Assembly (NCBI RefSeq): GCF_014650995.1
Contig: NZ_BMWA01000012.1
Span: 203,588-267,587 of the forward strand
Origin: Streptomyces viridiviolaceus
GTDB taxonomy: Bacteria; Actinomycetota; Actinomycetes; Streptomycetales; Streptomycetaceae
DNA length: 64,000 nucleotides
Reading direction: 5' to 3'
Shown here: positions 1-8,998 of the stretch, piece after piece
Numbering within the stretch: position 1 is the stretch's first letter
Layout: every line of letters begins with the position of its first letter
The notes under the pieces: generated by a model
Told to the model about the DNA's origin: nothing
Databases searched by the model: none
The model's input: only the letters and a program-made list of their open reading frames with translations
Program-made: the position numbers and the translations under genes

Positions 1-811
1 GCAGGGTGTCGGCGACCGCCTTGGGCTGTTCGGCGATCTCCTTGAGCATGAAGTAGTCGTAGCCGCCCTTCTCGGCGGCCGACGCGTCCCAGTCGACGTG
101 GTAGGTGCGGACGTCCGCCGGGCTGCCGTCGAAGCCGGTGACCGTCACGCCGTCCCGGCGCAGCTCCACCACCTGGTCCTGGCCGAGTTCGATGGCGTCC
201 CGGGTGTGGGTGATGAACGCGGCGACGTCCGAGGCGAGGAAGGACTCCCCCTCGCCGACACCCACCACGAGCGGCGAGTTGCGGCGCGCGCCGACGACCA
301 CGTCCGGTTCGTCCGCGTGTGCCGCGACCAGGGTGAACGCGCCCTCCAGGCGCCGGCACACCAGCCGCATGGCCTCGGCCAGGTCGGCGCAGGCGGAGAA
401 CTCCTCGGCGAGCAGGTGGGCGACGACCTCGGTGTCGGTCTCGGAGGTCAGTTCGTGGCCGCGCTCCGCCAGTTCGGCCCTGAGCGCGGCGAAGTTCTCG
501 ATGATGCCGTTGTGGACGACGGCCACCCGGCCGGCGTTGTCGAGATGCGGGTGGGCGTTGGCGTCGGTGGGTCCGCCGTGCGTGGCCCACCGGGTGTGCC
601 CGATGCCGGTCGTGGCGGCCGGCAGTGGCCGCTCGGACAGTTCCTTCTCCAGGTTGACGAGCTTCCCGGCGCGCTTGGCGGAGGCGAGCCCGCCGTCCGC
701 GAGCACGGCGACGCCCGCCGAGTCGTATCCCCGGTACTCGAGCCGCTTCAGTCCGGTCATCACGACATCGAGTGCCGACTGCGACCCCACGTATCCCACG
801 ATTCCGCACAT
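1..811 (-). CDS. glmS: Glutamine-fructose-6-phosphate aminotransferase, N-terminal part (runs off left edge)
   Basis: GlmS makes glucosamine-6-phosphate from fructose-6-phosphate and glutamine, the first step toward UDP-GlcNAc for cell wall. The visible 270 residues start MCGIVGYVG, giving the N-terminal nucleophile Cys2 of class II glutaminase domains after Met removal, followed by RGYDSAG, GHTRWATHG and HNGIIEN motifs. The sugar-isomerase (SIS) domains lie outside the window. The ATG at 809-811 is the only start that exposes Cys2. No strong Shine-Dalgarno is seen. glmM, the next enzyme of the pathway, is 3.2 kb away in the same orientation. Confidence 0.96.
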   Translation of the reverse strand, partial: MCGIVGYVGSQSALDVVMTGLKRLEYRGYDSAGVAVLADGGLASAKRAGKLVNLEKELSERPLPAATTGIGHTRWATHGGPTDANAHPHLDNAGRVAVVHNGIIENFAALRAELAERGHELTSETDTEVVAHLLAEEFSACADLAEAMRLVCRRLEGAFTLVAAHADEPDVVVGARRNSPLVVGVGEGESFLASDVAAFITHTRDAIELGQDQVVELRRDGVTVTGFDGSPADVRTYHVDWDASAAEKGGYDYFMLKEIAEQPKAVADTL

Positions 812-871
812 GACCGGCAGCCTACGGTCAGATTCAGTCACGAACCTGCCCTCGCGTGCCCGAAATCGGAA

Positions 872-905
872 ATTCCCACCGGGGTACGAACGCCCCGGTG
901 GGAAT
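872..905 (-). terminator. Hairpin terminator after the lipoprotein gene
   Basis: A perfect 13-bp stem (872-884 with 893-905) with an 8-nt loop lies just beyond the stop of the minus-strand lipoprotein gene and before glmS. There is no T-run, as is common for Streptomyces terminators. Confidence 0.75.
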
Positions 906-922
906 CTCGCCCGCTGCGCGGG

Positions 923-1699
923 TCAGCCGAGCTTGGCCAGCTGGGCGTCGGCGATCTCCATGGGGAAGGCGAAGTCCTTGCCCGTGGCGGCGGCGGACAG
1001 ATTGATCACGGCGAACGACGCCACGGTGGAGCCCTTGCGGGTCACGGCGACCTTGACCGGGAACTTGTCACCCTCCTCACCGGTCACCGTCATGGTCATC
1101 GCGACCGCCTCGTCGGCACCGGCGGGCGCCTTGTCGGCGGCCACCTTGTCGATCTGCGTCTTCACACCGGCCCCGGTGTAGGCGAAGCCGCCCGCGCACG
1201 CGCTCATGGCGGCGTTCACGTCCTTGAGGACCGCCTCGGCACCGCCGTCCTCGTAGGAGGCCAGCGTCACCAGCACCTTGTCCAGGTCGAACGCGCTGTC
1301 GAGCGCCTCCTCGGACACGTCGGCACCGGCCGGCTTCTTCGGCCCCTCCGTCCAGGACCGCTTCACCGTCGCCGCGGGGTCGCCGGCCGCGATGCCGGTC
1401 TGCGCGAAGACGAGCGGCCGGCACTCGGCCTTCTCCGGCTTCACCTGGTCCTGGGCGATGTCGTCCGTCTTGGCCGCCTCGGTTACCTTGCCGTTCTTGA
1501 CGTCCGACTGGGCCAGGGCGGCCTTCTCCAGCTCGGCGGCGGTCAGCGCCTCGACGGCCTGAGTGGTGCTGCCGGCCTCGGCCTTGCCGTCGCCGGCCTT
1601 GTCGCCGTCGTCGGAGGAGCCGCCGCAGGCGGTGACGAGGAGCGCCAGGGCGGCGGCGGAGGCCGCGAGGGCGGTGCGGCGGACGGCGGTCGATCTCAC
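923..1699 (-). CDS. Secreted lipoprotein of unknown function
   Basis: This 258-residue protein starts at GTG 1697-1699 with an AGAAAGAG-like ribosome site. It has a lipoprotein signal peptide: two Arg residues, an Ala/Leu-rich stretch and the lipobox LVTAC, so the acylated Cys is near residue 25. A Gly/Ser/Asp-rich linker follows, then a soluble domain with two conserved-looking Cys residues (ECRPL and SACAGG) that could form a disulfide. It is probably anchored on the outer face of the membrane. I do not recognise the family. It lies between glmS and coaA, read in the glmS direction, and has its own terminator. Confidence 0.85.
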   Translation of the reverse strand: MRSTAVRRTALAASAAALALLVTACGGSSDDGDKAGDGKAEAGSTTQAVEALTAAELEKAALAQSDVKNGKVTEAAKTDDIAQDQVKPEKAECRPLVFAQTGIAAGDPAATVKRSWTEGPKKPAGADVSEEALDSAFDLDKVLVTLASYEDGGAEAVLKDVNAAMSACAGGFAYTGAGVKTQIDKVAADKAPAGADEAVAMTMTVTGEEGDKFPVKVAVTRKGSTVASFAVINLSAAATGKDFAFPMEIADAQLAKLG

Positions 1700-1900
1700 G
1701 TGGGTGACTCTTTCTGCCAGGTCCGCGGAGGGGCTCCGCGGGCTCTTCGCGCGCACATTACGCACAGGCCGCACACAGTTGATCACCGAAGTACCCCACC
1801 GGTATCCGACCGTGACGCCGATGTGATCTCTCCGGGAGGGCGACGGCGGGCGTGACACAGCCCACCCGCCATCCCGTTCAAACTCCGTTAACAATGGACT

Positions 1901-2890
1901 GTGATCTCTCAGGTCTCCTCGATGCCCCGGAGCGCCCACCGGTCCCGGCCGGAGGCGACTCCCTACGTCGACCTCACCCGTACCGAGTGGAGCGCGCTGC
2001 GCGACAAGACGCCGCTGCCGCTCACCGCCGAGGAGGTCGAGAAGCTGCGCGGCCTCGGCGACGTCATCGACCTCGACGAGGTGCGGGACATCTACCTCCC
2101 GCTGTCCCGGCTCCTCAACCTCTACGTCGGTGCCACGGACGGCCTGCGCGGCGCGCTGAACACCTTCCTCGGCGAACAGGGCTCCCAGTCGGGCACCCCC
2201 TTCGTCATAGGGGTCGCCGGCTCGGTGGCGGTCGGCAAGTCCACCGTCGCCCGTCTCCTCCAGGCGCTGCTGTCCCGCTGGCCCGAGCACCCGCGCGTCG
2301 AGCTGGTCACGACCGACGGCTTCCTGCTGCCCACCGAGGAGCTCCAGGCCCGCGGCCTGATGTCGCGGAAAGGTTTCCCCGAGTCGTACGACCGCCGTGC
2401 GCTCACCCGGTTCGTCGCCGACATCAAGGCCGGCAAGAGCGAGGTGACCGCCCCCGTCTACTCCCACCTCATCTACGACATCGTCCCCGGCGAGAAGCTG
2501 GTCGTCCGCCGCCCCGACATCCTGATCGTCGAGGGCCTGAACGTGCTCCAGCCCGCGCTGCCCGGCAAGGACGGCCGCACCAGGGTCGGCCTCGCCGACT
2601 ACTTCGACTTCAGCGTCTACGTCGACGCCCGCACCGAGGACATCGAGCGCTGGTACCTCAGCCGCTTCCGCAAGCTGCGCGAGACCGCCTTCCAGAACCC
2701 GTCCTCGTACTTCCGCAAGTACACCCAGGTGTCGGAGGAAGAGGCCCTCGACTACGCCCGGACCACCTGGCGCACCATCAACAAGCCCAATCTGGTGGAG
2801 AACGTGGCGCCCACCCGGGGCCGCGCCACCCTCATCCTGCGCAAGGGCCCGGACCACAAGGTGCAGCGGCTGAGCCTGCGCAAGCTGTGA
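1901..2890 (+). CDS. coaA: Pantothenate kinase, type I
   Basis: CoaA phosphorylates pantothenate, the first step in coenzyme A synthesis. The 329-residue product carries the P-loop GSVAVGKS at about residues 107-114, followed by the TTDGFLLP and RKGFPESYD motifs of bacterial type I enzymes, in the PRK/uridine kinase fold. The start is taken as GTG 1901. The ATG at 1894 is out of frame. The N-terminal 30 residues are longer than in E. coli but usual in Streptomyces. It is divergent from the lipoprotein gene, so the 200-bp gap 1700-1900 must hold both promoters. Confidence 0.95.
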   Translation: MISQVSSMPRSAHRSRPEATPYVDLTRTEWSALRDKTPLPLTAEEVEKLRGLGDVIDLDEVRDIYLPLSRLLNLYVGATDGLRGALNTFLGEQGSQSGTPFVIGVAGSVAVGKSTVARLLQALLSRWPEHPRVELVTTDGFLLPTEELQARGLMSRKGFPESYDRRALTRFVADIKAGKSEVTAPVYSHLIYDIVPGEKLVVRRPDILIVEGLNVLQPALPGKDGRTRVGLADYFDFSVYVDARTEDIERWYLSRFRKLRETAFQNPSSYFRKYTQVSEEEALDYARTTWRTINKPNLVENVAPTRGRATLILRKGPDHKVQRLSLRKL

Positions 2891-2923
2891 ATGCGGACCC
2901 CGGCGGCCTGTTAGAAAGGCGTC

Positions 2924-3871
2924 ATGCTGCATCTGCGCCTGATCACCCCGGCCGACCGGACCGACGAGGTGGTCCGCCTGATCGACCGGACGGTCGGCAC
3001 CACCCACCTGGTGGTCCTGCCGGGCGCCGCCCGTGATCCCGAGGGCGACGTCGTCATGTGCGACGTGGCCCGCGAGGCGGGCGACGAACTCATCAACGGC
3101 CTGCGGGCGTTGAAGATCGACAGCTCCGGCGCCATCACCGCCGAGAACATCGACCTGTCGCTGTCCGAGCACGCCGACCGGGCCGAGGAGGCGGCACCGG
3201 GCGAGGCCGCGGACGCGGTGCTGTGGGAGCAGTTGGAGGAGGCGACCCACGAGGAGTCGACGCTGTCGGTCACGTACGTCGCCTTCATCACGCTCGCCAC
3301 GATGATCGCGGCCTGCGGTGTGGTGCTCGACAACGCGATCCTCATCGTGGGCGCGATGGCGGTCGGGCCGGAGTTCGGACCGCTGGCCGGCATCTGCACG
3401 GCGATCGTGCAGCGCGCGCCGCGCCTGGCCCTGCGCTCCGCGGTCGCCCTGCTGGTGGGATTCGCGGTGGCGATGGTGGTGACCGCGGGCTTCAGCCTCT
3501 TCATGGACGCGGTGGACCTGTTCAGCAAGGAACAGCTGGAGGCGGACCGGCCCAACACCGGGTTCATCTACGCCCCGGACTGGTTCTCGTTCGTCGTGGC
3601 GGTCCTCGCCGGGGCCGCGGGGACGCTCTCGCTGACCTCCGCCAAGTCCGGTGCCCTGGTCGGCGTCGCCATCTCCGTGACGACCGTGCCGGCCGCCGCG
3701 AACGCGGCGGTGGCCCTCGTCTACGGCGACACCCACCAGGGCTGGCACTCGGCGGAGCAGCTCCTGCTCAACCTGTTCGGCATCGTCCTGGCCGGCACGC
3801 TGACGCTGTTCGTGCAGAAGGTCCTCTGGGCGACCCAGCGCGCACGCCTGACGAAACCGGAGAGGCTCTGA
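2924..3871 (+). CDS. DUF389 family integral membrane protein
   Basis: A 315-residue protein. The first ~90 residues form a soluble domain that begins LHLRLITP, and the rest is hydrophobic, with about six membrane segments from residue ~115 onward. The stretch around ILIVGAMAVGPEFGP is characteristic of the DUF389 family. The function of DUF389 proteins is unknown. It begins 33 bp after coaA and is probably co-transcribed with it. C-terminal residues are basic. Confidence 0.85.
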   Translation: MLHLRLITPADRTDEVVRLIDRTVGTTHLVVLPGAARDPEGDVVMCDVAREAGDELINGLRALKIDSSGAITAENIDLSLSEHADRAEEAAPGEAADAVLWEQLEEATHEESTLSVTYVAFITLATMIAACGVVLDNAILIVGAMAVGPEFGPLAGICTAIVQRAPRLALRSAVALLVGFAVAMVVTAGFSLFMDAVDLFSKEQLEADRPNTGFIYAPDWFSFVVAVLAGAAGTLSLTSAKSGALVGVAISVTTVPAAANAAVALVYGDTHQGWHSAEQLLLNLFGIVLAGTLTLFVQKVLWATQRARLTKPERL

Positions 3872-3908
3872 CGGAGCGTCGGCATCTCGACGCAGGGCGG
3901 GGAGCATG

Positions 3909-3985
3909 CCCCGAGGGGCGCGGGGCCCTGCCGACGTGCGGCTCCGCCGCGTGGGCGCGACCAGCCACCACGAACCCGCGGCCCG
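3909..3985. repeat. Streptomyces dispersed intergenic repeat, copy 1
   Basis: The gap between the DUF389 gene and glmM contains GAGGGGCGCGGGG, then a short hairpin (CGTGCGGCTCCGCCGCG region), then GCGCGACCAGCCAC. The same GGGGCGCGGGG and GCGCGACCAGCCAC blocks occur at 10521-10550. From general experience this pair of blocks is a very common Streptomyces intergenic element that often sits at gene ends. Exact borders are approximate. Confidence 0.6.
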
Positions 3986-4024
3986 CGACGAAACAGAACC
4001 CCGCCCCGAACCCGGCGCCGAAAA

Positions 4025-5383
4025 CTACCCCAAGGCGGATTTCACGGCGTCGGCCAGCCGCCCCGCAACAGACTGAGCCTGCTCGATGTCCGCCGCCTCG
4101 ACCATCACCCGCACCAGCGGCTCGGTCCCGGAAGGACGCAGCAGCACCCGCCCGGTGGAGCCCAGCTCGCGCTCCGCCTCGGTCACGGCCGCCGCCAGCT
4201 CGGCAGACGTCGTCACCCGGGACTTGTCCACGTCGGGCACGTTGATCAGCACCTGCGGCAGCCGCTCCATGACCGACGCGAGGTCCTTGAGCGTACGGCC
4301 GGTCTGCGCGACCCGCGCGGCCAGCATCAGGCCGGTGAGCGTGCCGTCGCCGGTGGTGGCGTGGTCGAGGATGATGACGTGGCCGGACTGCTCGCCGCCG
4401 AGGGCGTAGCCCTTGTCCTTCATCTCCTCCAGGACGTACCGGTCGCCGACCGCGGTCTGCACGAAGTGGATGCCCTCGCGCTCCATGGCGAGCTTGAAGC
4501 CCAGGTTGGACATGACCGTCGCGACGACGGTGTCGGAGCGCAGTGCGGAACGCTCCCGCATCGCCAGCGCGAGCACCGCCAGGATCTGGTCGCCGTCCAC
4601 CTCCTCGCCGGTGTGGTCCACGGCCAGGCAGCGGTCGGCGTCGCCGTCGTGCGCGATGCCCAGGTGGGCGCCGTGCTCGACGACGGCGGCCTTGAGCAGG
4701 TCGAGGTGGGTGGAGCCGCAGCCGTCGTTGATGTTGAGGCCGTCCGGCACCGCGCCGATGGTGACGACCTCGGCCCCGGCCCGCGCGAACGCCTCCGGGG
4801 AGACCCGGTGGGCCGCGCCGTGCGCCTCGTCGAGGACGATCTTCAGCCCGTCCAGCCGGTTGGGGAGGACGCCGACGAGATGGGCGACGTACTGGTCGAG
4901 CCCCTCGTCGTAGTCCCGCACCCGGCCGACGCCGGCGCCGGTCGGACGGTCCCAGGGGGCGCCGGTGCGGTGCTCCGCGTAGACCGCCTCGATCCGGTCC
5001 TCCAGCTCGTCGGCGAGCTTGTGGCCGCCGCGGGCGAAGAACTTGATGCCGTTGTCGGGCATGGCGTTGTGGCTCGCGGACAGCATCACGCCGAGGTCGG
5101 CGCCGAGCGCGCCGGTGAGGTGGGCCACGGCGGGCGTCGGCAGCACGCCGACCCGCAGCACGTCAACGCCGGCGCTGGCGAGGCCGGCCACCACGGCGGC
5201 CTCCAGGAACTCCCCGGAGGCACGCGGGTCCCGTCCGACCACGGCGGTCGGCCGGTGTCCGGCGAACGTGCCCGCCTCGGCCAGTACGTGCGCCGCGGCG
5301 ACGGAGAGGCCCAGCGCCAGCTCGGCCGTCAGATCCGCGTTGGCGACACCGCGCACGCCGTCCGTGCCGAAGAGTCGTCCCAC
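4025..5383 (-). CDS. glmM: Phosphoglucosamine mutase
   Basis: GlmM interconverts glucosamine-6-phosphate and glucosamine-1-phosphate, the step after GlmS toward UDP-GlcNAc. The 452-residue protein begins VGRLFGTDGVRG. It has the phosphoserine loop SASHN (Ser104 by count), the metal-binding DGDADR motif, the substrate loop GEQSGH, and a C-terminal RPSGTEPLVRVMVE phosphate-binding loop. The start is GTG 5381-5383, chosen because a strong GGGAGG site lies just upstream and the conserved N-terminus starts there. A longer in-frame reading exists but lacks family support. Confidence 0.96.
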   Translation of the reverse strand: MGRLFGTDGVRGVANADLTAELALGLSVAAAHVLAEAGTFAGHRPTAVVGRDPRASGEFLEAAVVAGLASAGVDVLRVGVLPTPAVAHLTGALGADLGVMLSASHNAMPDNGIKFFARGGHKLADELEDRIEAVYAEHRTGAPWDRPTGAGVGRVRDYDEGLDQYVAHLVGVLPNRLDGLKIVLDEAHGAAHRVSPEAFARAGAEVVTIGAVPDGLNINDGCGSTHLDLLKAAVVEHGAHLGIAHDGDADRCLAVDHTGEEVDGDQILAVLALAMRERSALRSDTVVATVMSNLGFKLAMEREGIHFVQTAVGDRYVLEEMKDKGYALGGEQSGHVIILDHATTGDGTLTGLMLAARVAQTGRTLKDLASVMERLPQVLINVPDVDKSRVTTSAELAAAVTEAERELGSTGRVLLRPSGTEPLVRVMVEAADIEQAQSVAGRLADAVKSALG

Positions 5384-5543
5384 TTGTCCTCCCGAGGAAA
5401 CGTCAATTCCGGAAGCGCTGCCGGTGCGGCCCACGCAGACGGCTTCCGTGTCACAGGCATGCGGTGTTCTGCGATGCCCGGCAATCCGATCACACAAGCC
5501 TTTGAACGTCTTGTGCCGTTATACGCCCAACGGCGGGGATAAA

Positions 5544-5585
5544 CGAACGCCCCGGCAGCACAGTGGCGTGCCGCCGGGGCGTTCG
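5544..5585 (-). terminator. Terminator of the rplM-rpsI operon
   Basis: A 13-bp perfect stem (5544-5556 with 5573-5585) lies 18 bp past the rpsI stop codon, between rpsI and glmM. Confidence 0.8.
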
Positions 5586-5603
5586 GAGTACAGCCGGCGA
5601 AGC

Positions 5604-6116
5604 TTAGCGCTTGCTGTACTGCGGAGCCTTGCGGGCCTTCTTCAGACCGGCCTTCTTCCGCTCGACCGCGCGGTCGTCGCGGCGCAGGAAGCCGGCCTTC
5701 TTCAGCGGGCCGCGGTTGTTGTCGACGTCGGCCTCGTTCAGGGCGCGGGCGACACCGAGACGGAGCGCACCGGCCTGACCGGAGACACCGCCACCCGCGA
5801 TGCGGGCGATGACGTCGTAACGGTCCTCCAGCTCGAGCACCTTGAAGGGCTCGTTGACCTCCTGCTGGTGCACCTTGTTCGGGAAGTAGTCCTCGAGGGT
5901 GCGGCCGTTGATCTTCCACTTGCCGGTGCCCGGAACGATCCGGACACGGGCGATGGCGTTCTTGCGGCGGCCCAGGCCGGCGGCCGGCTGCGGCTCGCCG
6001 AAGCGGGAGGCGAGGGACTCCGAGGTGTACTCGCCCTCGACGGGCACCTCGGACTCGGTGGTGTAGCTGTCGATGTCAAGCTCTTCGAGCGGCTGCTCGG
6101 CAGTGGTCTCGGCCAC
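5604..6116 (-). CDS. rpsI: 30S ribosomal protein S9
   Basis: S9 is a 30S subunit head protein whose C-terminal tail reaches the P-site tRNA. The 170-residue product has an acidic N-terminal extension of about 45 residues, as in other actinobacteria. The S9 core follows (GRRKNAIARVRIVPG, GGGVSGQAGALRLGVARAL), ending in the basic tail that closes QYSKR. It lies 42 bp downstream of rplM and is co-transcribed with it. Confidence 0.98.
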   Translation of the reverse strand: MAETTAEQPLEELDIDSYTTESEVPVEGEYTSESLASRFGEPQPAAGLGRRKNAIARVRIVPGTGKWKINGRTLEDYFPNKVHQQEVNEPFKVLELEDRYDVIARIAGGGVSGQAGALRLGVARALNEADVDNNRGPLKKAGFLRRDDRAVERKKAGLKKARKAPQYSKR

Positions 6117-6158
6117 GATTCTCCTCAGATTCTCTTCAGTCTTAGGGGGTGGCCGGAC

Positions 6159-6602
6159 TTACTGCGCGACCTGGGTGATCTCGAACGGCTGCGGCTGCTG
6201 CGCGCCGTGCGGGTGCTGGTCACCCTTGTAGACCTTCAGCTTCGAGAGCATCTGACGGCCCAGGGAGTTCTTCGGGAGCATGCCCTTGACGGCCTTCTCG
6301 ATGGCCTTCTCCGGGTTCTTGTCCAGCAGCTCGTCGTAGCGGACGGAGCGCAGACCGCCCGGGTAGCCGGAGTGGCGGTACGCCATCTTCTGGGTCCGCT
6401 TGTTGCCGGAGAGGTGCACCTTGTCGGCGTTGATGATGATGACGAAGTCACCAGCGTCGACGTGCGGCGCGTAGATCGGCTTGTGCTTGCCCCGCAGAAG
6501 GGTGGCGGCGGTCGACGCCAGACGGCCCAGGACGACGTCCTGGGCATCGATGACGTGCCACTGGCGGGTGACATCGCCGGGCTTGGGGCTGTACGTACGC
6601 AC
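6159..6602 (-). CDS. rplM: 50S ribosomal protein L13
   Basis: L13 is an early-assembly 50S protein. The 147-residue product has the family motifs VIDAQDVVLGRLAS, GDFVIIINADK and the GMLPKNSLGRQMLSKLKVY segment. It is the first gene of the rplM-rpsI operon, as in most bacteria, and is driven by the promoter at 6784-6813. It leaves a leader of about 170 nt. Confidence 0.98.
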   Translation of the reverse strand: MRTYSPKPGDVTRQWHVIDAQDVVLGRLASTAATLLRGKHKPIYAPHVDAGDFVIIINADKVHLSGNKRTQKMAYRHSGYPGGLRSVRYDELLDKNPEKAIEKAVKGMLPKNSLGRQMLSKLKVYKGDQHPHGAQQPQPFEITQVAQ

Positions 6603-6783
6603 GGTTCGTAGCCTTCGCTTCTTCAGTGAATGGTCCTGACAAGGTCACCGAAGACGATCACGACAGCCCTGACCGCACCGCGGTGACGCAAACCGCGTGC
6701 TGGTCGCTGGTCATCGGCCCGGTGGACCGGTGTAAGGGCCCCTCACGTGAGAATGAGCAAGCCAATACACATAACGACTGTGC

Positions 6784-6813
6784 AGGATACCTGTGCTGGC
6801 ACAGCCGGGTCAA
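6784..6813 (-). promoter_or_regulatory. Promoter of rplM-rpsI
   Basis: On the minus strand TTGACC (6808-6813) and TATCCT (6784-6789) are separated by 18 bp, close to the vegetative sigma (HrdB) consensus. The -35 box overlaps the stop codon (6810-6812) of the upstream mannosyltransferase gene, so read-through from that gene would cross this promoter. Confidence 0.75.
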
Positions 6814-8015
6814 AACGGAGCCGTGGGCGCCCTCGCGGGCTCCCGGATCCGTCCCGTTCCACGAGCGTACTCGACGCGGACCCCCGACGGTCGCGCCTGC
6901 CGCGCCACCGACACGGCCAGCACACACAGCGTGAACGCGTCCTTGAAGGCCCGCCGCCGCACCGGCTCCAGCCAGGGCAGCGCCAGCCCCGGCACCTGCG
7001 GGACCAGAGCCACCCAGAACCACGGCCCCCGGGCCACCGAACCGGCGTACGGCAGCCCGGCGAGCAACAGCGGCAGCACGACGAGGAGATAGTGGTCGTA
7101 CGACGGCCGGGAGACGAGGAACGCCGAGAGCATCAGGCCCGCGCCGGACTCCGCGAGCCGCAGCGGCCCGGGGTCGGCGCGGCGCCAGCGGCGGTTCGCG
7201 CACAGCACCCCGACGGCGGCCGCCGTCATCGCGATCCCCTCGGCGAGGGGCCCGGGCAGCCCCGCCCGCGGCAGCACCGCCGCCGGCGACGCCTCGTAGA
7301 GCCGTACGAAGCCGTCGTCGCCGTGGAGCAGGAAGGGCAGGGTGCGGGTGAAGAAGCCGGCCGGGTCGGGCATCAGCAGCGCCACGGCCGCGGACGCGGA
7401 CGCCGGCACCAGGACGGCCGCCAGCAGCGCCCGCAGGCGCCCGGCGAACAGGAACAGCAGCACGACCGGTACGAGCAGCGGCTTGAGCGCCACGGCCGTG
7501 CCGATGACGACGCCCGCCGCCGTCCACCGGCCCCGGCTCGCCAGCAGCAGGCACAGCGGCAGCGCCACCGCCGCCGTCACCGTCCAGTTGCCGAGCAGCA
7601 CCAGGTGCCCGAACGGGGCGAAGCCCACGGCGAGCCCGATCGGCCCCAGGGCGGCCAGGCGGCTGCCGAGCGGTACGCGGTGCAGCCGCAGCGCGCAGGC
7701 CCAGCCCAGCACCAGCATGGCCGTCACCGCGAACGGCACCGCCACCCGCAGCACGTCCGGCGGCAGCAGTGCCTGCGGGGCGGCGGCCAGGACCGCGCTC
7801 GGGAAGTAGAGGAAGTGCGGATCGTCGTACGGGGAGCCGCCGGACAGCCAGGTCCGGGCGGCGCGCACGACGATCGCGTTGTCCATCCCGCCGTCCGGGG
7901 ACTCCCGCACCGTACGCAGCGCCGACGCCCCCAGCACCACCACGAGCACCGCCCACAGATGCCGGCCCGCCGGTCGCACCAACCACCCGGAGATGCCGCT
8001 TTTGCCCGTTTGCAT
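6810..8015 (-). CDS. Polytopic membrane glycosyltransferase, GT87/DUF2029-like
   Basis: A 401-residue membrane protein with about ten hydrophobic segments. After the first segment comes a loop with SPDGGMDNAIVVRAA and then GGSPYDDPHFLYFPS. Acidic residues placed like this are typical of polyprenol-phosphomannose-dependent GT87 (DUF2029) mannosyltransferases, which act on the outer face of the membrane. The donor and acceptor cannot be told from sequence. ATG 8013-8015 is chosen because the upstream extension is not protein-like. It is divergent from the next gene and directly upstream of rplM. Confidence 0.75.
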   Translation of the reverse strand: MQTGKSGISGWLVRPAGRHLWAVLVVVLGASALRTVRESPDGGMDNAIVVRAARTWLSGGSPYDDPHFLYFPSAVLAAAPQALLPPDVLRVAVPFAVTAMLVLGWACALRLHRVPLGSRLAALGPIGLAVGFAPFGHLVLLGNWTVTAAVALPLCLLLASRGRWTAAGVVIGTAVALKPLLVPVVLLFLFAGRLRALLAAVLVPASASAAVALLMPDPAGFFTRTLPFLLHGDDGFVRLYEASPAAVLPRAGLPGPLAEGIAMTAAAVGVLCANRRWRRADPGPLRLAESGAGLMLSAFLVSRPSYDHYLLVVLPLLLAGLPYAGSVARGPWFWVALVPQVPGLALPWLEPVRRRAFKDAFTLCVLAVSVARQARPSGVRVEYARGTGRIREPARAPTAPF

Positions 8016-8089
8016 GAACGAAACGCTAGGCGCTGCGGTCCCCCAGGACCCGCACCAGCACGCCACCGGCCACGTCTAAGATGCGCCCC

Positions 8090-8974
8090 ATGAGCTTTGG
8101 GCAGGGGGGACCTCAGTCGCAGTGGGATCCCTGGAAACCGAATTCCCAGCAGCCCTGGAACAGCGGGGGCGGCGATCAGACCCCGGACTGGGCGGCCCTC
8201 GCCGAGGCGTCCGAGGCCCGTAACAAGCGGCGTCGGCTGCTGTTCATCGGCGGCGGCGCGCTGGCCACCGTGGCGGTCGCGGGCGCCGTGGCCGTGGCCG
8301 TGGTCTCGGCGAACGGTTCCAGTGAGGCGTCGGACAGCCCCTCTTCCCAGCTGCCCTCGACCGCGGACATCCCCAGCGAGACGGCCACCGTGCCGTCCTT
8401 CGCCCCGACCAGCGCCCCGCCGCCGCTGGACCCGAAGGACTTCGTCGCCAGCAACAAGAAGGACAAGGCCCCGCTCGGCCCGGACATCCTCTTCCCCGGC
8501 ACCCAGCTGACCATGGGCGAGACGGTCTACAAGAAGGGCCCGACCGCCGACACGCGCACCTGCGGCTCCGCGGCCCAGGGCACGCTCCCGAAGGTGCTCG
8601 CCGCGAGCGACTGCACCCGTCTCATACGTGTCACCTACACCAAGGGCGACGTCGCCGTGACGGTCGGCGTGGCCGTCTTCGACACCGAGGCACAGGCGGC
8701 CAAGGCCAAGGGCCAGGCCGACAAGAAGAGCATCGTGCGGTCCCTGTCCGGCGGCGGGGTCAAGTCCTTCTGCGAAGGCGCGGTCTGCCGCTCCACCACC
8801 AACTCCTACGGCCGCTACGCCTACTTCACCATCGCCGGTTTCACCAACGGCAAGGACGTGACCACGAAGGCCACGGAGGTGTTCCGCACCGGCGACGACC
8901 TGGCCGAGTTCACCTTCCGGCAGATCCGGCGGCGCGGCGAGGCCCAGGCATCGGCGGCAGCGGCGGAGGGCTGA
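8090..8974 (+). CDS. Single-pass membrane-anchored protein of unknown function
   Basis: A 294-residue protein with a Gly/Gln/Trp/Pro-rich cytoplasmic start (QSQWDPWKPN), basic residues RNKRRR, one membrane segment (about residues 50-72), a Ser/Pro/Thr-rich linker and an external domain with four Cys (RTCGS, SDCTR, FCEGAVC) that may pair. An ATG three codons earlier (8081) is equally possible. I do not recognise a characterised family. Similar proteins are usual next to truA in Streptomyces, as far as I recall. Confidence 0.7.
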   Translation: MSFGQGGPQSQWDPWKPNSQQPWNSGGGDQTPDWAALAEASEARNKRRRLLFIGGGALATVAVAGAVAVAVVSANGSSEASDSPSSQLPSTADIPSETATVPSFAPTSAPPPLDPKDFVASNKKDKAPLGPDILFPGTQLTMGETVYKKGPTADTRTCGSAAQGTLPKVLAASDCTRLIRVTYTKGDVAVTVGVAVFDTEAQAAKAKGQADKKSIVRSLSGGGVKSFCEGAVCRSTTNSYGRYAYFTIAGFTNGKDVTTKATEVFRTGDDLAEFTFRQIRRRGEAQASAAAAEG

Positions 8975-8998
8975 GCCCGCCGCCCCGCCCCGGCCGTT

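Noticed and set aside
1852..3036. 394-codon plus-strand frame over coaA
   Set aside because: Arg/Pro/His-rich frame overlapping coaA in another phase; a shadow.
923..3907. 994-codon minus-strand frame covering the lipoprotein and the coaA/DUF389 region
   Set aside because: Only the last 258 codons are protein-like. The upstream part is antisense to coaA and the DUF389 gene.
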